From positions 62,001 to 126,000 of the forward strand of contig NZ_SHKP01000004.1 in assembly GCF_004217215.1 (NCBI RefSeq): a DNA stretch of 64,000 bases. The letters run 5' to 3'. The translations under genes were made by a program, and so were the position numbers. The notes beneath the pieces were generated by a model. That model was not told the DNA's origin, did no database searches, and saw only the letters and a list, made by a program, of their open reading frames with translations. Source of the stretch: Rivibacter subsaxonicus. GTDB taxonomy: Bacteria; Pseudomonadota; Gammaproteobacteria; Burkholderiales; Burkholderiaceae_C. This document shows, in pieces, positions 16,908-26,027 of this stretch; position 1 is the first letter of the stretch, and each line of letters starts with the position of its first letter.

Positions 16908-17858
16908 TCAATCGGCGCTGTCGGCAGCCTGTTGCCAGCGCGTCGGCATCGCGACGGTGGCGGGCGCTGCGGGCGTGGCGCAGCCTTGGTCGTCCTCGTC
17001 GAAGGCGCGATCGCCGCCGGCATCGACCACGCCGGTCGGGCGCAATGTCTCGAAGGGGTAGAGCGCCCGGTCCTGCAGGTGCGATGGCACCACGTTGCCC
17101 ATCGCGCGCGCCATGTTGTCGAGCCGGCCGGGGTATTTGCGCTCCCACTCGCGCAGCATCTGGCCGATCTGGACCCGCTGCAGGTTCTGCTGGCTGCCGC
17201 AGAGGTTGCAGGGAATGATCGGAAAGCCGCGATGCTCGGCCCAGGCCTCGAGATCGGACTCCGGCACGTAGGCCAGCGGGCGGATCACCACATGGCGGCC
17301 GTCGTCGCTGACCAGCTTGGGCGGCATGCCCTTCAGCTTGCCGCCGAAGAACATGTTGAGGAACAGCGTCTGCAGCATGTCGTCGCGATGGTGGCCGAGC
17401 GCGATGCGGGTCGCACCCAACTCGTCGGCGACGCGGTAGAGGATGCCGCGCCGCAGCCGCGAGCACAGGCCGCAGGTGGTCTTGCCCTCGGGCACCAGGC
17501 GCTTGACGATGCTGTAGGTGTCCTGGTTCTCGATGTGGAAGGGCACGCCGCGCGCGCTCAGGTACTCGGGCAGCACATGCTCGGGAAAGCCGGGCTGCTT
17601 CTGGTCGAGGTTGACCGCGACCAGGTCGAAGGCGACCGGCGCCCGCTGCTGCAGGTTGAGCAGCACGTCGAGCATCGCGTAGCTGTCCTTGCCGCCGGAC
17701 AGGCAGACCATGACCTTGTCGCCGGCCTCGATCATGTTGAAGTCGACGATCGCCTGGCCGACCAGGCGGTGCAGGCGCTTGCTGAGCTTGTTGGCCTCGA
17801 AGGCGAGCTTGTCGGCCTTCTTGCCTTCGACGGCGGGAATGGTGAGAACGGCGCTCAT
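16908..17858 (-). CDS. ttcA: tRNA 2-thiocytidine biosynthesis protein TtcA
   Basis: Inserts sulfur at cytidine 32 of tRNA. ATP-pyrophosphatase PP-loop [15 protein letters not shown] (about residues 53-67), then the TtcA cysteine pair [16 protein letters not shown] that binds the iron-sulfur cluster, [19 protein letters not shown], and a C-terminal [12 protein letters not shown]. 316 aa, normal. ATGA overlap with folB upstream shows an operon folM-folB-ttcA on the minus strand. The last about 45 residues are a variable acidic tail. Confidence 0.95.
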   Translation of the reverse strand: MSAVLTIPAVEGKKADKLAFEANKLSKRLHRLVGQAIVDFNMIEAGDKVMVCLSGGKDSYAMLDVLLNLQQRAPVAFDLVAVNLDQKQPGFPEHVLPEYLSARGVPFHIENQDTYSIVKRLVPEGKTTCGLCSRLRRGILYRVADELGATRIALGHHRDDMLQTLFLNMFFGGKLKGMPPKLVSDDGRHVVIRPLAYVPESDLEAWAEHRGFPIIPCNLCGSQQNLQRVQIGQMLREWERKYPGRLDNMARAMGNVVPSHLQDRALYPFETLRPTGVVDAGGDRAFDEDDQGCATPAAPATVAMPTRWQQAADSAD

Positions 17859-18262
17859 CCGGCTGCTCTTTCGCTCTTGATGTGGAAGACCTCGACGCCG
17901 ACGGCCTCGCTGTCGGGGTAGACGTCGGGCTTGGCGGTGGCCACGCGCACCGCGCGCACCTGTGGGTGGCTCAGCAGCTCGGCGGCGATCTCGTCGCACA
18001 GCGTTTCCTGCAGCGACACATGACCGCGCGCCACGCGGGCCTGGATGACGCTGCGGATGAAATCGTAGTCGACCACCTCGTCGATGCGGTCGGCGCGCGG
18101 CGTGCTGTGCGCCAGCGGCACGAACAGGTCGACGTCGAAGCGCAGCCGCTGCGGCGCGTCGAGCTCGAAGTCGTGGATGCCGATGCGCACCGAGGGCGTG
18201 TAGCCGGCGAGGAACAGGCGCCGGCAGTCGGCCAGGCGCGGGTCGAGAGTCCAGACGCTCAT
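17855..18262 (-). CDS. folB: Dihydroneopterin aldolase
   Basis: Cleaves dihydroneopterin to 6-hydroxymethyl-dihydropterin in folate synthesis. The 135-aa chain shows the family's T-fold landmarks: [21 protein letters not shown] near the start (quoted to 20 or fewer residues elsewhere), [11 protein letters not shown], the catalytic region [14 protein letters not shown], and the terminal strand [12 protein letters not shown]. It sits between the FolM-like reductase and ttcA, so two pterin enzymes are neighbours. Confidence 0.92.
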   Translation of the reverse strand: MSVWTLDPRLADCRRLFLAGYTPSVRIGIHDFELDAPQRLRFDVDLFVPLAHSTPRADRIDEVVDYDFIRSVIQARVARGHVSLQETLCDEIAAELLSHPQVRAVRVATAKPDVYPDSEAVGVEVFHIKSERAAG

Positions 18263-18266
18263 TGGT

Positions 18267-18331
18267 GCACCCTTGGCGCTGCGCGCCGTCCCTCCGAGAG
18301 GGAATTCGCCCCTTCGGGCGGCCGTGCGGGG
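18267..18331. repeat. GC-rich palindromic spacer repeat inside the folM-folB operon
   Basis: Two palindromes in tandem: CCCTCCGAGAGGG (about 18290-18302) and CGCCCCTTCGGGCGG (18307-18321). It fills the 70-bp gap between two genes read in the same direction, so it is unlikely to be a full terminator. Confidence 0.5.
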
Positions 18332-18332
18332 C

Positions 18333-19151
18333 TCATGGCTGCTTGCTGCGCACGATGTGCAGCACATCGCGTGGCTGCTTCAGCAGGTGCTGGCCACCGT
18401 CGACCAGCAGCGTCGTGCCGGTGATCGCCGGCGACTCGATCAGGAAGCGCACCGCGCGCGCCACGTCGGCCGGGGTCGACGAGCGCTCGAGCGGCGTCAG
18501 CCGATGGGCGAGCTCGAACTCGGCGGCATCCATCGGCCCCGAGGGCATCGTCACCCCGGGCGCGACGCCGCAGACCCGCACCAGCGGCGCCAGCGCCTGC
18601 GCGAGCAGGGTCTGCGCGGCCTCGAGCGCGGCCTTGGACAGCGTGTAGCTGATGTGGTCCGGGTTCGGGTTCCACAGTTTCTGGTCGAGCAGGTTGACGA
18701 CGCAGCCCTGGGCCGCGCCAGCGCCGCGCGCCAGCAGGTGCGCGTGCAGCTCGCGCGCGAGGATCAGCGCCGGCGCCGTGTTGGCGCGCCAGTGCGCCTC
18801 CATCTCGGCAAAGCCGAAGTCGAAGACCGAGTCGTCCTCGAAGCGGGCCGCGTTGTTGACCACCGCGTCGAGCCGCCCGAAGCGTGCCACCGCGGCAGGG
18901 ACCAGCGCGCTGCACTGCGCCTCGTCGGCCAACTCGGCCTGCAGCGGCTCGGCGCGCACGCCGACGCGGCGGATTGCCTCCAGCGTGTGCTGCAGGTCTG
19001 GCTCGGTGGCCGGGCCGCGATGGTGCAGAGCGATGTCGTGTCCATGCGCGGCCAGCTCGAGCGCGATCGAGCGACCGATGCGCCGCGCGCCGCCAGTGAC
19101 CAGGGCCACCGGACGCGCCGACGATGCGTTCGAAGCAGGAAGTGGGGGCAC
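18333..19151 (-). CDS. folM: FolM/pteridine-reductase-like short-chain dehydrogenase
   Basis: Short-chain dehydrogenase/reductase, 272 aa. The nucleotide motif is TGGARRIG, the TGxxxRxG form that marks pteridine reductases (PTR1, FolM) within the SDR family, instead of the common TGxxxGxG. VVNNAARFEDDSVF and the catalytic YTLSKAALEAA follow, then a Pro-Gly VAPGVTMPSG. Known members reduce dihydrobiopterin, dihydromonapterin or dihydrofolate with NADPH. Location directly before folB supports a pterin/folate role. The exact substrate is inference. Confidence 0.82.
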   Translation of the reverse strand: MPPLPASNASSARPVALVTGGARRIGRSIALELAAHGHDIALHHRGPATEPDLQHTLEAIRRVGVRAEPLQAELADEAQCSALVPAAVARFGRLDAVVNNAARFEDDSVFDFGFAEMEAHWRANTAPALILARELHAHLLARGAGAAQGCVVNLLDQKLWNPNPDHISYTLSKAALEAAQTLLAQALAPLVRVCGVAPGVTMPSGPMDAAEFELAHRLTPLERSSTPADVARAVRFLIESPAITGTTLLVDGGQHLLKQPRDVLHIVRSKQP

Positions 19152-19161
19152 GCGCGCTACC

Positions 19162-19167
19162 TAGAAT
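19162..19167 (+). promoter_or_regulatory. -10 hexamer TAGAAT seven nt before the midA start
   Basis: TAGAAT ends 7 nt before ATG 19175, so transcription should begin at or one base before the start codon (leaderless mRNA). No clear -35 is present. Inference from spacing. Confidence 0.4.
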
Positions 19168-19174
19168 CGGGTCG

Positions 19175-20314
19175 ATGGATCGGGAGCAGACGAGTGTAGC
19201 CAGCGCCCCTGGGGGACGCACCCTTGGGGCCTCGGCGCTGGCGCGGCGGATCGCGGCCGAGATCACGGCCGGCGGCGGCTGGCTCGGCTTCGAGCGCTTC
19301 ATGGAACTGGCGCTGTACGCACCGGGCCTCGGCTACTACGCGCGCGGCGATCGCCAGTTCGGCCAGCTGCCCGCCAGTGGCAGCGACTTCGTCACCGCGC
19401 CCGAACTCAGCCCCTTGTTCGGCCGCGCGCTGGCGCGCCAGGTCGCGCAGGCGATGGACGCCACCGGCACCGACGAGGTCTGGGAGTTCGGCGCCGGCTC
19501 CGGCGCGCTGGCCGCGCAGCTGCTTGGCGCGCTCGGCGAGCGCGTGCGGCGCTACGTGATCGTCGATCTCTCGGGCACGCTGCGCGAGCGCCAGCGGCAG
19601 ACGCTGCGTTCCGCGCTGCCGCAACTGGCCGAACGCGTGGCGTGGGTCGATCGGCTCCCGGACGACGGCCTGCGCGCGGTGGTGGTCGGCAACGAGGTGC
19701 TCGACGCGATGCCGGTGGCGCTGCTGCACTGGGACGGCGCGCACTGGTTCGAACGCGGCGTGGCGCTCGGCGTGGCCGACCGATTTGTGTTCGCCGACCG
19801 GCCGACGCTACTGCGGCCGCCGGTCGAGGCGGGTTTCGTGCCGGGTACGACGATCGAACTCGGTCGCCAGGCGGCAGCCTTCGTCGCGACGCTGGCCGTC
19901 ACGCTGCGGCGCGGCGCCGCCTTCTTCATCGACTACGGCTTTCCGCAGGCCGAGTTCTTCCACCCGCAGCGCACCGGCGGCACGCTGATGTGCCACCGCG
20001 CGCACCAGGCCGATGCCGAGCCGCTGCTCGAGGTCGGCGAGAAGGACATCACGGCGCATGTCGACTTCACGGCCATCGCGCTGGCCGGCCAGGATGCCGG
20101 CCTCGAGGTGCTGGGCTACACCAGCCAGGCGCACTTCCTCATCAATTGCGGGCTGGTCGGCGAGTTGCAGGATGCCTCGCTGCGCGAGCGTGCCAACGCC
20201 CAGAAGCTGATCAACGAACACGAGATGGGCGAGTTGTTCAAGGTGCTCGGCTTCGCGACCACGCCCTTCGATGCGATCGGCTTTGCCGCCGGCGACCGCA
20301 GCCACACGCTCTGA
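19175..20314 (+). CDS. MidA/NDUFAF7-type SAM-dependent methyltransferase
   Basis: 379-aa class I methyltransferase of the family that in mitochondria (NDUFAF7/MidA) methylates an arginine of a complex I subunit; the bacterial substrate is not established. Landmarks: FMELALYAPGLGYYARG, DFVTAPELSPLFGRALA, the SAM loop VWEFGAGSGALAAQLL, VVVGNEVLDAMPVALL, and FFIDYGFPQAEFFHPQR. ATG 19175 sits 7 nt after a TAGAAT -10 box and has no Shine-Dalgarno. It is divergent from folM (23 bp between starts) and followed by a small DUF2905 gene. Confidence 0.9.
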   Translation: MDREQTSVASAPGGRTLGASALARRIAAEITAGGGWLGFERFMELALYAPGLGYYARGDRQFGQLPASGSDFVTAPELSPLFGRALARQVAQAMDATGTDEVWEFGAGSGALAAQLLGALGERVRRYVIVDLSGTLRERQRQTLRSALPQLAERVAWVDRLPDDGLRAVVVGNEVLDAMPVALLHWDGAHWFERGVALGVADRFVFADRPTLLRPPVEAGFVPGTTIELGRQAAAFVATLAVTLRRGAAFFIDYGFPQAEFFHPQRTGGTLMCHRAHQADAEPLLEVGEKDITAHVDFTAIALAGQDAGLEVLGYTSQAHFLINCGLVGELQDASLRERANAQKLINEHEMGELFKVLGFATTPFDAIGFAAGDRSHTL

Positions 20315-20326
20315 GCAAGGAAGCAC

Positions 20327-20524
20327 ATGCTGCGCTGGCTGCTGATCATCGTGCTGACGCTGCTGGTCTTCAGCGGACTGCTGCGCCCGTGGCTCGCCAG
20401 GCTGGGGCTGGGCCGGCTGCCGGGCGACTTCGAGTTCCGCATCGGCGAGCGCAGGATCTGGCTGCCGCTGGCGACCACCGTGCTGCTGAGCTTTGTCGCG
20501 ATGCTGATCGGCAAGCTGGTCTGA
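20327..20524 (+). CDS. DUF2905 small membrane protein
   Basis: 65-aa protein with two transmembrane helices (about residues 2-18 and 45-63) joined by the conserved DUF2905 loop LGRLPGDFEFRIGERRIWLP. Function unknown. It follows the MidA-like gene by 12 bp with AAGGAAG as ribosome-binding site, so it is probably co-transcribed. Confidence 0.85.
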   Translation: MLRWLLIIVLTLLVFSGLLRPWLARLGLGRLPGDFEFRIGERRIWLPLATTVLLSFVAMLIGKLV

Positions 20525-20535
20525 AAAGCTGACAG

Positions 20536-20601
20536 CCCCCACGCTCCCTGCATTCGCTGCCCCCCCCGAGGGGGCGCAGGCCGGCTTGGGGCGGGCCGGC
20601 G
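20536..20601 (+). repeat. GC-rich palindromic spacer repeat
   Basis: Begins CCCCCACGCT, has the palindromic core GCCCCCCCCGAGGGGGC, and ends GGCTTGGGGCGGGCCGGCG. The same order of blocks recurs at 60370-60442 (plus) and 25964-26026 (minus). Here it sits between convergent genes. Confidence 0.7.
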
Positions 20602-20607
20602 CTCGGC

Positions 20608-21009
20608 CTAGCCCTCGATCGGCCAGCGATGGGTGCACTTGCGGCAACGCACGTTCAGGACGCCGGCGTTGCGCGGGTTCTGTTCGGCGGCCACGTCGAA
20701 GCGCGCATAGGTCTTGCACACCGGGCAGACCGCCTGGTTGGCGGTGGCTTCGGCATGGGTCAGCAGGTACAGGTAGCGCCGCAGGGCCCAGATGCCGATC
20801 ACGGCGCACAGCAGCACCGCTGCCACGTTGCTGAGCTGGTCGAACGCCGGCGACTGGCGGTCGAAGACCTCGAAGGCCGCGAACAGGCCGATCGTGCAGA
20901 AGAAGGTGAGCACCAGGTGCGCGTGGCTGGCGATCAGCTCGCGCTCGTACCACTTGCGAAAGCCGTGCTTGCGGATGCCATCGGCCAGATCGCTATGCCA
21001 CACACCCAT
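20608..21009 (-). CDS. Membrane protein with C-terminal zinc ribbon, unknown function
   Basis: 133 aa. Two transmembrane helices (about residues 28-46 and 60-78) are followed by a cytoplasmic tail with two Cys-x-x-Cys pairs, CPVCKTYARF and CRKCTHRW, spaced like a zinc ribbon. I do not recognise a named family. Start at 21009 is fixed by AGGAG 7 nt upstream. It is read away from the tRNA gene. Confidence 0.72.
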   Translation of the reverse strand: MGVWHSDLADGIRKHGFRKWYERELIASHAHLVLTFFCTIGLFAAFEVFDRQSPAFDQLSNVAAVLLCAVIGIWALRRYLYLLTHAEATANQAVCPVCKTYARFDVAAEQNPRNAGVLNVRCRKCTHRWPIEG

Positions 21010-21043
21010 TGCAGGCTCCTGAGGCCGGCCCCGGCGGACCATC

Positions 21044-21072
21044 TTTCCGGGTCGCCGCGACCGCGTTATAAT
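21044..21072 (+). promoter_or_regulatory. Promoter of the tRNA-Met gene
   Basis: A perfect -10 TATAAT (21067-21072) lies 10 bases before the tRNA. The hexamer 17 bp upstream, TTTCCG (21044-21049), is a weak -35. Predicted start about 21079. Confidence 0.75.
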
Positions 21073-21082
21073 CTGCGGCTCA

Positions 21083-21159
21083 GGCGCTTTAGCTCAGTTG
21101 GTTAGAGCGATGGAATCATAATCCACAGGTCCGGGGTTCGAGTCCCTGAAGCGCCACCA
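21083..21159 (+). tRNA. tRNA-Met (anticodon CAT), CCA encoded
   Basis: 77 nt with a 7-bp acceptor stem (GGCGCTT/AAGCGCC), D-arm GCTC...GAGC, anticodon loop ATCATAA with anticodon CAT, a T-arm with GGTTCGAGTCC, and encoded CCA end. The outermost anticodon-stem pair is A-C, leaving four good pairs. The acceptor begins G-G and lacks the C1-A72 mismatch of initiator tRNA, so it is an elongator. A CAT anticodon could also be the lysidine-modified Ile tRNA; the overall sequence looks more like Met. Confidence 0.92.
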
Positions 21160-21165
21160 AATCCG

Positions 21166-21197
21166 ACGGCTCCGCATTTGCGGGGCCGTTTTCGTTT
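21166..21197 (+). terminator. Intrinsic terminator after tRNA-Met
   Basis: ACGGCTCCGC pairs with GCGGGGCCGT (one G-T-type wobble) around ATTT and runs into TTTCGTTT. Clear plus-strand terminator 6 bases after the tRNA. Confidence 0.85.
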
Positions 21198-21254
21198 GGG
21201 CGCCGCGCCGGCTGCCGGCCCACAATCGGCCGACCTTCCCGCACGGCCGCGTCC

Positions 21255-22194
21255 ATGTACAAGAAGCTCACCAAGGAACAGAGCGGCTCGGCTCGAGCAG
21301 CGCACGCTCACCGTCTCGCTCTACGTGATGCTGTTCCTGGCGGTCGCCAGCCTCGGCGTCGGGCTCTGGTTGCGCTCGGACGTCATCATCCTCGACGGCG
21401 TCTTCTCGCTGGTCAGCCTGCTCGGATCGGGCCTGTACCTGCTGGCCGCCAAGCTGGTCGCGCGGCCCGCGGACCGCCAGTTTCAGTATGGCTACGCCCA
21501 CATCGAGCCGCTGGTCAACAGCGTGAACGCGCTGATGCTGCTGGTGATCTGCGTCTACGGCTTCTTCAACGGCATCGAGGGCATCCGCACCGGCGGCAAC
21601 GCGGTCGATCCGCGCAACATCATTCTGTACAACATCGCCAACTCGGCCGTGGCCGGCTGCGCCTGGGCCTACGAGGCGACGATGGCGCGTCGGGTCGACT
21701 CGCAGCTGCTGCGCAACGATGCGCGCGAGTGGATGATCAGCTTGGCGTTCAGCGCCGCGACGACGCTTGGCTTTGCGCTGGTCTACGTGCTGCCCGAACC
21801 CTGGCGCGGCGTCTGGCTGCAGTACGCCGACAGCGCGATGGTGGCGGTGATGTCGCTGCTGTTCCTGCCGGTGCCGGTGCCGGTCAAGATCCTCAATCAC
21901 AACCTGCGCGAGGTGCTGATGATGACCAGCACCGACGAGGTGCTGGTCGGCCGCGTCGAGGACGAGATGCGCAGGATCAAGGCCGAGCACGACATCGTCA
22001 GCCACAGCAGCCACATCGTGAAGATCGGCCGCATCCACTTCATCGAACTCAACCTGCTGGTCGGCCCTGCCTTCCAGCTCCAGCGCATCGAGCAGCAGGA
22101 TCAGTTGCGCGCCCGCATCTGGGCCGCCGCCGACCGGCCGATCGACGAGGCCTGGCTCTCGATCTGCCTGACCGCCGATCCGCGCTGGACCTGA
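21255..22194 (+). CDS. Cation diffusion facilitator transporter with apparent +1 frameshift near the N-terminus
   Basis: Cation efflux (CDF) family protein; metal not predictable. The body, in the frame of the 22194 stop, reads LEQRTLTVSLYVMLFLAVAS, SDVIILDGVFSLVSLLGS, QYGYAHIEPLVNSVNAL and a cytoplasmic C-terminal domain. There are about six transmembrane helices. That frame has no credible start before the first conserved helix. A good N-terminus, MYKKLTKEQSGS, begins at ATG 21255 in another frame. Dropping one G of the GG at 21290-21291 joins them as ...EQSGS-LEQRT..., so a one-base insertion (real, or a sequencing error) is likely. If real, translation might restart at ATG 21328. The chain after the shift is intact. 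Confidence 0.8.
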
Positions 22195-22208
22195 ACCCGG
22201 AGCCCGGC

Positions 22209-22670
22209 GTGCCTTATCTCTACACACTGCCGCCGCCGCCAGCGTCCACTCCGGCGCCCCGGTCCGGCCCGCAGAAGTTCGCGGTCGAGGTGCGCACCAG
22301 CCGCATCGACGGCCAGGGCGCCTTTGCCGCCGAGCCGATCCCGGCGCGACGCAAGATCGGCGAGATCCGCGGCGAGGCGATCTCGGTGCAGGAGGCGCGC
22401 CGGCGCGTGCGCGGTCTGGTGCGGATCATGGTCGTCGAGGTGTCCGGCAAGCGCGCGATCGACGCCTCGGCCAGCGACAGCCCGCTGCGCTTCATCAACC
22501 ACAGCTGCCGTCCGAACGCCGTGCTGCGCCTCCAGCAGGGCCGGGTCGAGTTCTATGCGCTGCGCGACATCGAGGCCGACGAGGAGCTGACGGCGCACTA
22601 CGGTGAGTCGCACCACGCCGGCCGGCTGGCCTGCCGCTGTGGTGTGCCGGGCTGCAGAGGCAAGCTGTAG
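22209..22670 (+). CDS. SET-domain protein with post-SET cysteine motif
   Basis: 153 aa. SET-domain motifs in order: a start like RTSRIDGQGAFAAEPIPA, the catalytic-site strand RFINHSCRPNA (NHS motif), and ELTAHYGES, followed by a post-SET CRCGVPGCRGK that binds zinc next to the active site in protein lysine methyltransferases. The target in this bacterium is unknown. GTG start at 22209 is supported by GGAG 6 nt upstream. It follows the CDF gene by 14 bp. Confidence 0.85.
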   Translation: MPYLYTLPPPPASTPAPRSGPQKFAVEVRTSRIDGQGAFAAEPIPARRKIGEIRGEAISVQEARRRVRGLVRIMVVEVSGKRAIDASASDSPLRFINHSCRPNAVLRLQQGRVEFYALRDIEADEELTAHYGESHHAGRLACRCGVPGCRGKL

Positions 22671-22732
22671 AGCCCGCGCACCACGACCGCGGTCGATAAT
22701 GGCGGCTGTTCAACAGCCTCTGGATCTACACC

Positions 22733-23149
22733 ATGAACCGCTGTGATCGCCTCGGGCGTCGCTCCGTTCTTCTGCAACTGTCGGCCGCGATGGCCGCCCT
22801 GACGCTGGCCGCCGGCGCCGGCGCCCAGCCCCAGGTCAGCCGCAGCTTCCCGTACAACGCGCTGCGTGGCGAGATCGTCGTCCAGAGCACCAACGACCTG
22901 CTGGTCAACGGCGAGCCGGCACGCATGGCGCCCGGTGTGCGCATCCGTGGCCAGGACAACCTGCTGCTGGTGACCGGCGCGATCGAGGGCCTGAAGTTCA
23001 TCGGCCACTACACCGTCGACACCTACGGCCTCGTCAGCCAGCTCTGGGTGCTGCGCGACGACGAGATCGTCAAGCCATGGCCGAAGACGGCACAGGAAGC
23101 GGCCAAGCTTAGCTTTGATCCGGTGGCGCAGACCTGGAGCAAGCCATGA
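22733..23149 (+). CDS. Exported protein of unknown function, coupled to miaB
   Basis: 138 aa with an N-terminal signal: Arg-rich start, then a hydrophobic run ending AAGAGA about residue 31. The mature part ([52 protein letters not shown]) is beta-rich and seems conserved in beta-proteobacteria next to miaB, but I know no function. Its stop overlaps the miaB start as ATGA, so the two are translated together. Confidence 0.75.
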   Translation: MNRCDRLGRRSVLLQLSAAMAALTLAAGAGAQPQVSRSFPYNALRGEIVVQSTNDLLVNGEPARMAPGVRIRGQDNLLLVTGAIEGLKFIGHYTVDTYGLVSQLWVLRDDEIVKPWPKTAQEAAKLSFDPVAQTWSKP

Positions 23150-24567
23150 ACGAGCAGATGAGGTTGTCGGGCAAGCGGGCCGCCATCGGCGCGGCCGAGC
23201 CGACACTGTCGGCGGGCTCCGGCAAGAAGGTCTTCATCAAGACCTTCGGTTGCCAGATGAACGAGTACGACTCCGACAAGATGGTCGACGTGCTGCGCGC
23301 CGCCGAGGGCTACGAGCCGACCAGCGACGTCGAGCAGGCCGACCTGATCCTGTTCAACACCTGCTCGGTGCGCGAGAAGGCGCAGGAGAAGGTGTTCTCC
23401 GACCTCGGTCGCGTCAAGCACCTCAAGGCCAAGGGCGTCAGGATCGGCGTCGGCGGCTGCGTCGCGAGCCAGGAGGGTGCGGCGATCATCGAGCGCGCGC
23501 CCTACGTCGATGTGGTGTTCGGCCCGCAGACCCTGCACCGTCTGCCGCAACTGCTGAGCCAGCGCAGCGCACAGGACCGGCCGCAGGTCGACATCAGCTT
23601 TCCGGAGATCGAGAAGTTCGACCACCTGCCGCCCGCCAAGGTCGACGGCGCCTCGGCCTTCGTCTCGATCATGGAGGGCTGCTCCAAGTACTGCAGCTAC
23701 TGCGTGGTGCCCTACACCCGCGGCGAGGAGGTGAGCCGCCCCTTCGACGACGTGCTGGTCGAGGTGGCGGGCCTGGCCGAGCAGGGCGTCAAGGAAGTGA
23801 CGCTGCTGGGCCAGAACGTCAACGCCTACCGCGGCGCGATGGGATCCACCGCGGACATCGCCGACTTTGCGCTGCTGCTCGAGGTGGTGGCCGAGATCCC
23901 CGGCATCGAGCGCATCCGCTACACCACCAGCCACCCGAAGGAGTTCACGCAGCGCCTGATCGACGTCTACGCGCGCACGCCCAAGCTGGTGAATCACCTG
24001 CACCTGCCGGTGCAACACGGCAGCGACCGCATCCTCAGCGCGATGAAGCGCGGCTACACCGTGCTCGAGTTCAAGAGCATCGTCCGCAAGCTGCGCGCGG
24101 TGCGGCCCGACATCCGCATCGGCAGCGACTTCATCGTCGGCTTCCCGGGCGAGACCGACGAGGACTTCGGCAAGCTGATGAAGCTGGTCGAGGACATCGG
24201 CTTCGACAGCAGCTTCAGCTTCGTGTTCAGCGCCCGTCCCGGCACGCCGGCCGCGGCGCTGCACGACGACACGCCGTCGGAGCTCAAGCTCAAGCGGCTG
24301 CAGCACTTGCAGGCGGTGATCGAGGCCAACGCGCAGCGCATCTCGCAAGCCATGGTCGGCAGCGTGCAGCGCATCCTGGTCGAAGGCCCGAGCCGCAAGG
24401 ACGCCAGCGAGCTGATGGGCCGCACCGAGTGCAACCGCATCGTCAACTTCCCCGGCGGTCCCAACGCGGCCCGGCTGCGCGGCCAGATGATCGACGTGCT
24501 TCTCACGCAGGCGATGCCGCACTCGATGCGGGCCGAGATCGTCACCGACGAGACCGTCGCCGCCTGA
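23146..24567 (+). CDS. miaB: tRNA-i6A37 methylthiotransferase MiaB
   Basis: Radical-SAM enzyme that adds the methylthio group to isopentenyl-adenosine 37 of tRNA. The N-terminal MTTase domain starts [19 protein letters not shown] and holds three cluster cysteines (in [26 protein letters not shown]). The radical-SAM cysteines are in [26 protein letters not shown]-binding domain ends the protein. 473 aa; the first about 25 residues are a variable extension. ATGA overlap with the gene upstream; convergent with hslU. Confidence 0.97.
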   Translation: MNEQMRLSGKRAAIGAAEPTLSAGSGKKVFIKTFGCQMNEYDSDKMVDVLRAAEGYEPTSDVEQADLILFNTCSVREKAQEKVFSDLGRVKHLKAKGVRIGVGGCVASQEGAAIIERAPYVDVVFGPQTLHRLPQLLSQRSAQDRPQVDISFPEIEKFDHLPPAKVDGASAFVSIMEGCSKYCSYCVVPYTRGEEVSRPFDDVLVEVAGLAEQGVKEVTLLGQNVNAYRGAMGSTADIADFALLLEVVAEIPGIERIRYTTSHPKEFTQRLIDVYARTPKLVNHLHLPVQHGSDRILSAMKRGYTVLEFKSIVRKLRAVRPDIRIGSDFIVGFPGETDEDFGKLMKLVEDIGFDSSFSFVFSARPGTPAAALHDDTPSELKLKRLQHLQAVIEANAQRISQAMVGSVQRILVEGPSRKDASELMGRTECNRIVNFPGGPNAARLRGQMIDVLLTQAMPHSMRAEIVTDETVAA

Positions 24568-24583
24568 GCGGCGACGGCGACCG

Positions 24584-25954
24584 CTAGAGGATGAAGCGCG
24601 ACAGGTCCTCGTCGCGCGCCAGCGCCGCCAGCTTGCCGTCGACGTAGGCGGCATCGATCGCCACCGTGCGCCCCTCAAGCCTGGGCGCGTCGAAGCTCAC
24701 TTCGTCGAGCAGACGCTCGAGCACCGTCGACAAGCGGCGTGCGCCGATGTTCTCGGTGCGCTCGTTGACGTCGAAGGCGATCTGTGCCAGTCGCCGGATC
24801 GCGGCGGGCTGGAAGTCGAGCGTCACGCCCTCGGTCGCCAGCAGCGCCTGGTACTGCTTGACGAGGCTGGCGTGCGTGCTGGTGAGGATCGCCTCGAAAT
24901 CGTCGACGCTGAGCGAGCTCAACTCGACGCGGATCGGAAAGCGCCCCTGCAGTTCCGGGATCAGGTCGCTCGGCTTGGCCAGGTGGAAGGCGCCCGAGGC
25001 GATGAAGAGGATATGGTCGGTCTTGACCGCTCCGTACTTGGTGCTGACCGTGGTGCCTTCGACCAGCGGCAGCAGGTCGCGCTGCACGCCCTGGCGGCTG
25101 ACCTCGGCGCCGCCATGCTCCTGGCGCGAAGCCACCTTGTCGATCTCGTCGATGAAGACGATGCCGTTCTGCTCAGTGTTGTGCAGCGCGGCGCTGCGGA
25201 TCTCGTCCTCGTTGACCAGCTTGGCGGCCTCTTCGTCGACCAGCAGCTTCAGCGCCTCGGCGATCTTCAGCTTGCGGGTCTTGCGCCGCTGCATGCCGGC
25301 ATTGGCGAACAGGCCCTTCAACTGCTCGGCCATCTCCTCCATGCCGGGCGGGCTGACGATGTCGAGCGCGGCCTTGGGTTCTGCGAGCTCGATCTCGATG
25401 TCCTTGTCGTCGAGCGTGCCCTCGCGCAGGCGCTTGCGCATCACCTGGCGCGCGGTGTTCTCGGGAGCGGCTGGCGCGGCGGCAGGCAACGCGGCGGCAT
25501 GAAAGCCGAACTCGCTGCCGCCCGCCGCGCTGCCGCGTGGCGGCGGTACCAGCACGTCGAGCAGGCGCTCCTCGGCGGCGTCCTCGGCGCGCGCGCGCTG
25601 GGCCCGCACGGCGGCCTCGCGGGTCTGCTTGACAGCGGCGTCGACCAGGTCGCGGATGATGGTGTCTACATCCTTGCCGACATAGCCGACCTCGGTGAAC
25701 TTGGTCGCCTCGACCTTGATGAAGGGCGCGTCGGCCAGCTTGGCCAGGCGGCGCGCGATCTCGGTCTTGCCGACCCCGGTCGGGCCGATCATCAGGATGT
25801 TCTTCGGCGTGATCTCGCCTCGCAACTTCTCGTCCACCTGCTGGCGGCGCCAGCGGTTGCGCATCGCGATGGCAACCGCGCGCTTGGCATCGTTCTGGCC
25901 GACGATGTGGCGGTCGAGTTCGGAGACGATCTCCTGGGGGGTCATGCTGCTCAT
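24584..25954 (-). CDS. hslU: ATP-dependent protease ATPase subunit HslU (ClpY)
   Basis: AAA+ unfoldase that feeds substrates to the HslV peptidase. [20 protein letters not shown] at the N-terminus, Walker [12 protein letters not shown], pore-loop region [12 protein letters not shown], Walker [12 protein letters not shown], sensor/arginine region and C-terminal [19 protein letters not shown]. The I-domain holds an Ala/Pro-rich spacer. An internal ATG at 25945 is an equally possible start (three residues shorter). Second gene of the hslV-hslU pair, separated by a 73-bp spacer holding a palindromic repeat. Confidence 0.96.
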   Translation of the reverse strand: MSSMTPQEIVSELDRHIVGQNDAKRAVAIAMRNRWRRQQVDEKLRGEITPKNILMIGPTGVGKTEIARRLAKLADAPFIKVEATKFTEVGYVGKDVDTIIRDLVDAAVKQTREAAVRAQRARAEDAAEERLLDVLVPPPRGSAAGGSEFGFHAAALPAAAPAAPENTARQVMRKRLREGTLDDKDIEIELAEPKAALDIVSPPGMEEMAEQLKGLFANAGMQRRKTRKLKIAEALKLLVDEEAAKLVNEDEIRSAALHNTEQNGIVFIDEIDKVASRQEHGGAEVSRQGVQRDLLPLVEGTTVSTKYGAVKTDHILFIASGAFHLAKPSDLIPELQGRFPIRVELSSLSVDDFEAILTSTHASLVKQYQALLATEGVTLDFQPAAIRRLAQIAFDVNERTENIGARRLSTVLERLLDEVSFDAPRLEGRTVAIDAAYVDGKLAALARDEDLSRFIL

Positions 25955-25963
25955 GCCAGTGCC

Positions 25964-26026
25964 CGCCGGGCCGCCCCAAGGGCGTTGCGCCCCCTCGGGG
26001 GGCAGTGAACGAAGTGAGCGTGGGGG
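25964..26026 (-). repeat. GC-rich palindromic spacer repeat between hslV and hslU
   Basis: Read on the minus strand: CCCCCACGCT, then a core CCCCCCGAGGGGG, then CCCTTGGGGCGGCCCGGCGG. Same block order as at 20536 and 60370. It lies between two genes that must be co-expressed, so it cannot be a strong terminator. Confidence 0.75.
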
Positions 26027-26027
26027 T

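Noticed and set aside
21178-21254. TTG start at 21178 for the cation efflux gene
   Set aside because: It lies inside the tRNA terminator hairpin and gives an N-terminus unlike the family; the frameshifted ATG at 21255 explains the data better.
23023-24678. Long minus-strand open frame (551 aa) over miaB
   Set aside because: Antisense shadow of miaB, which has full family motifs; the shadow is His/Leu/Ala-rich with no recognisable domain.
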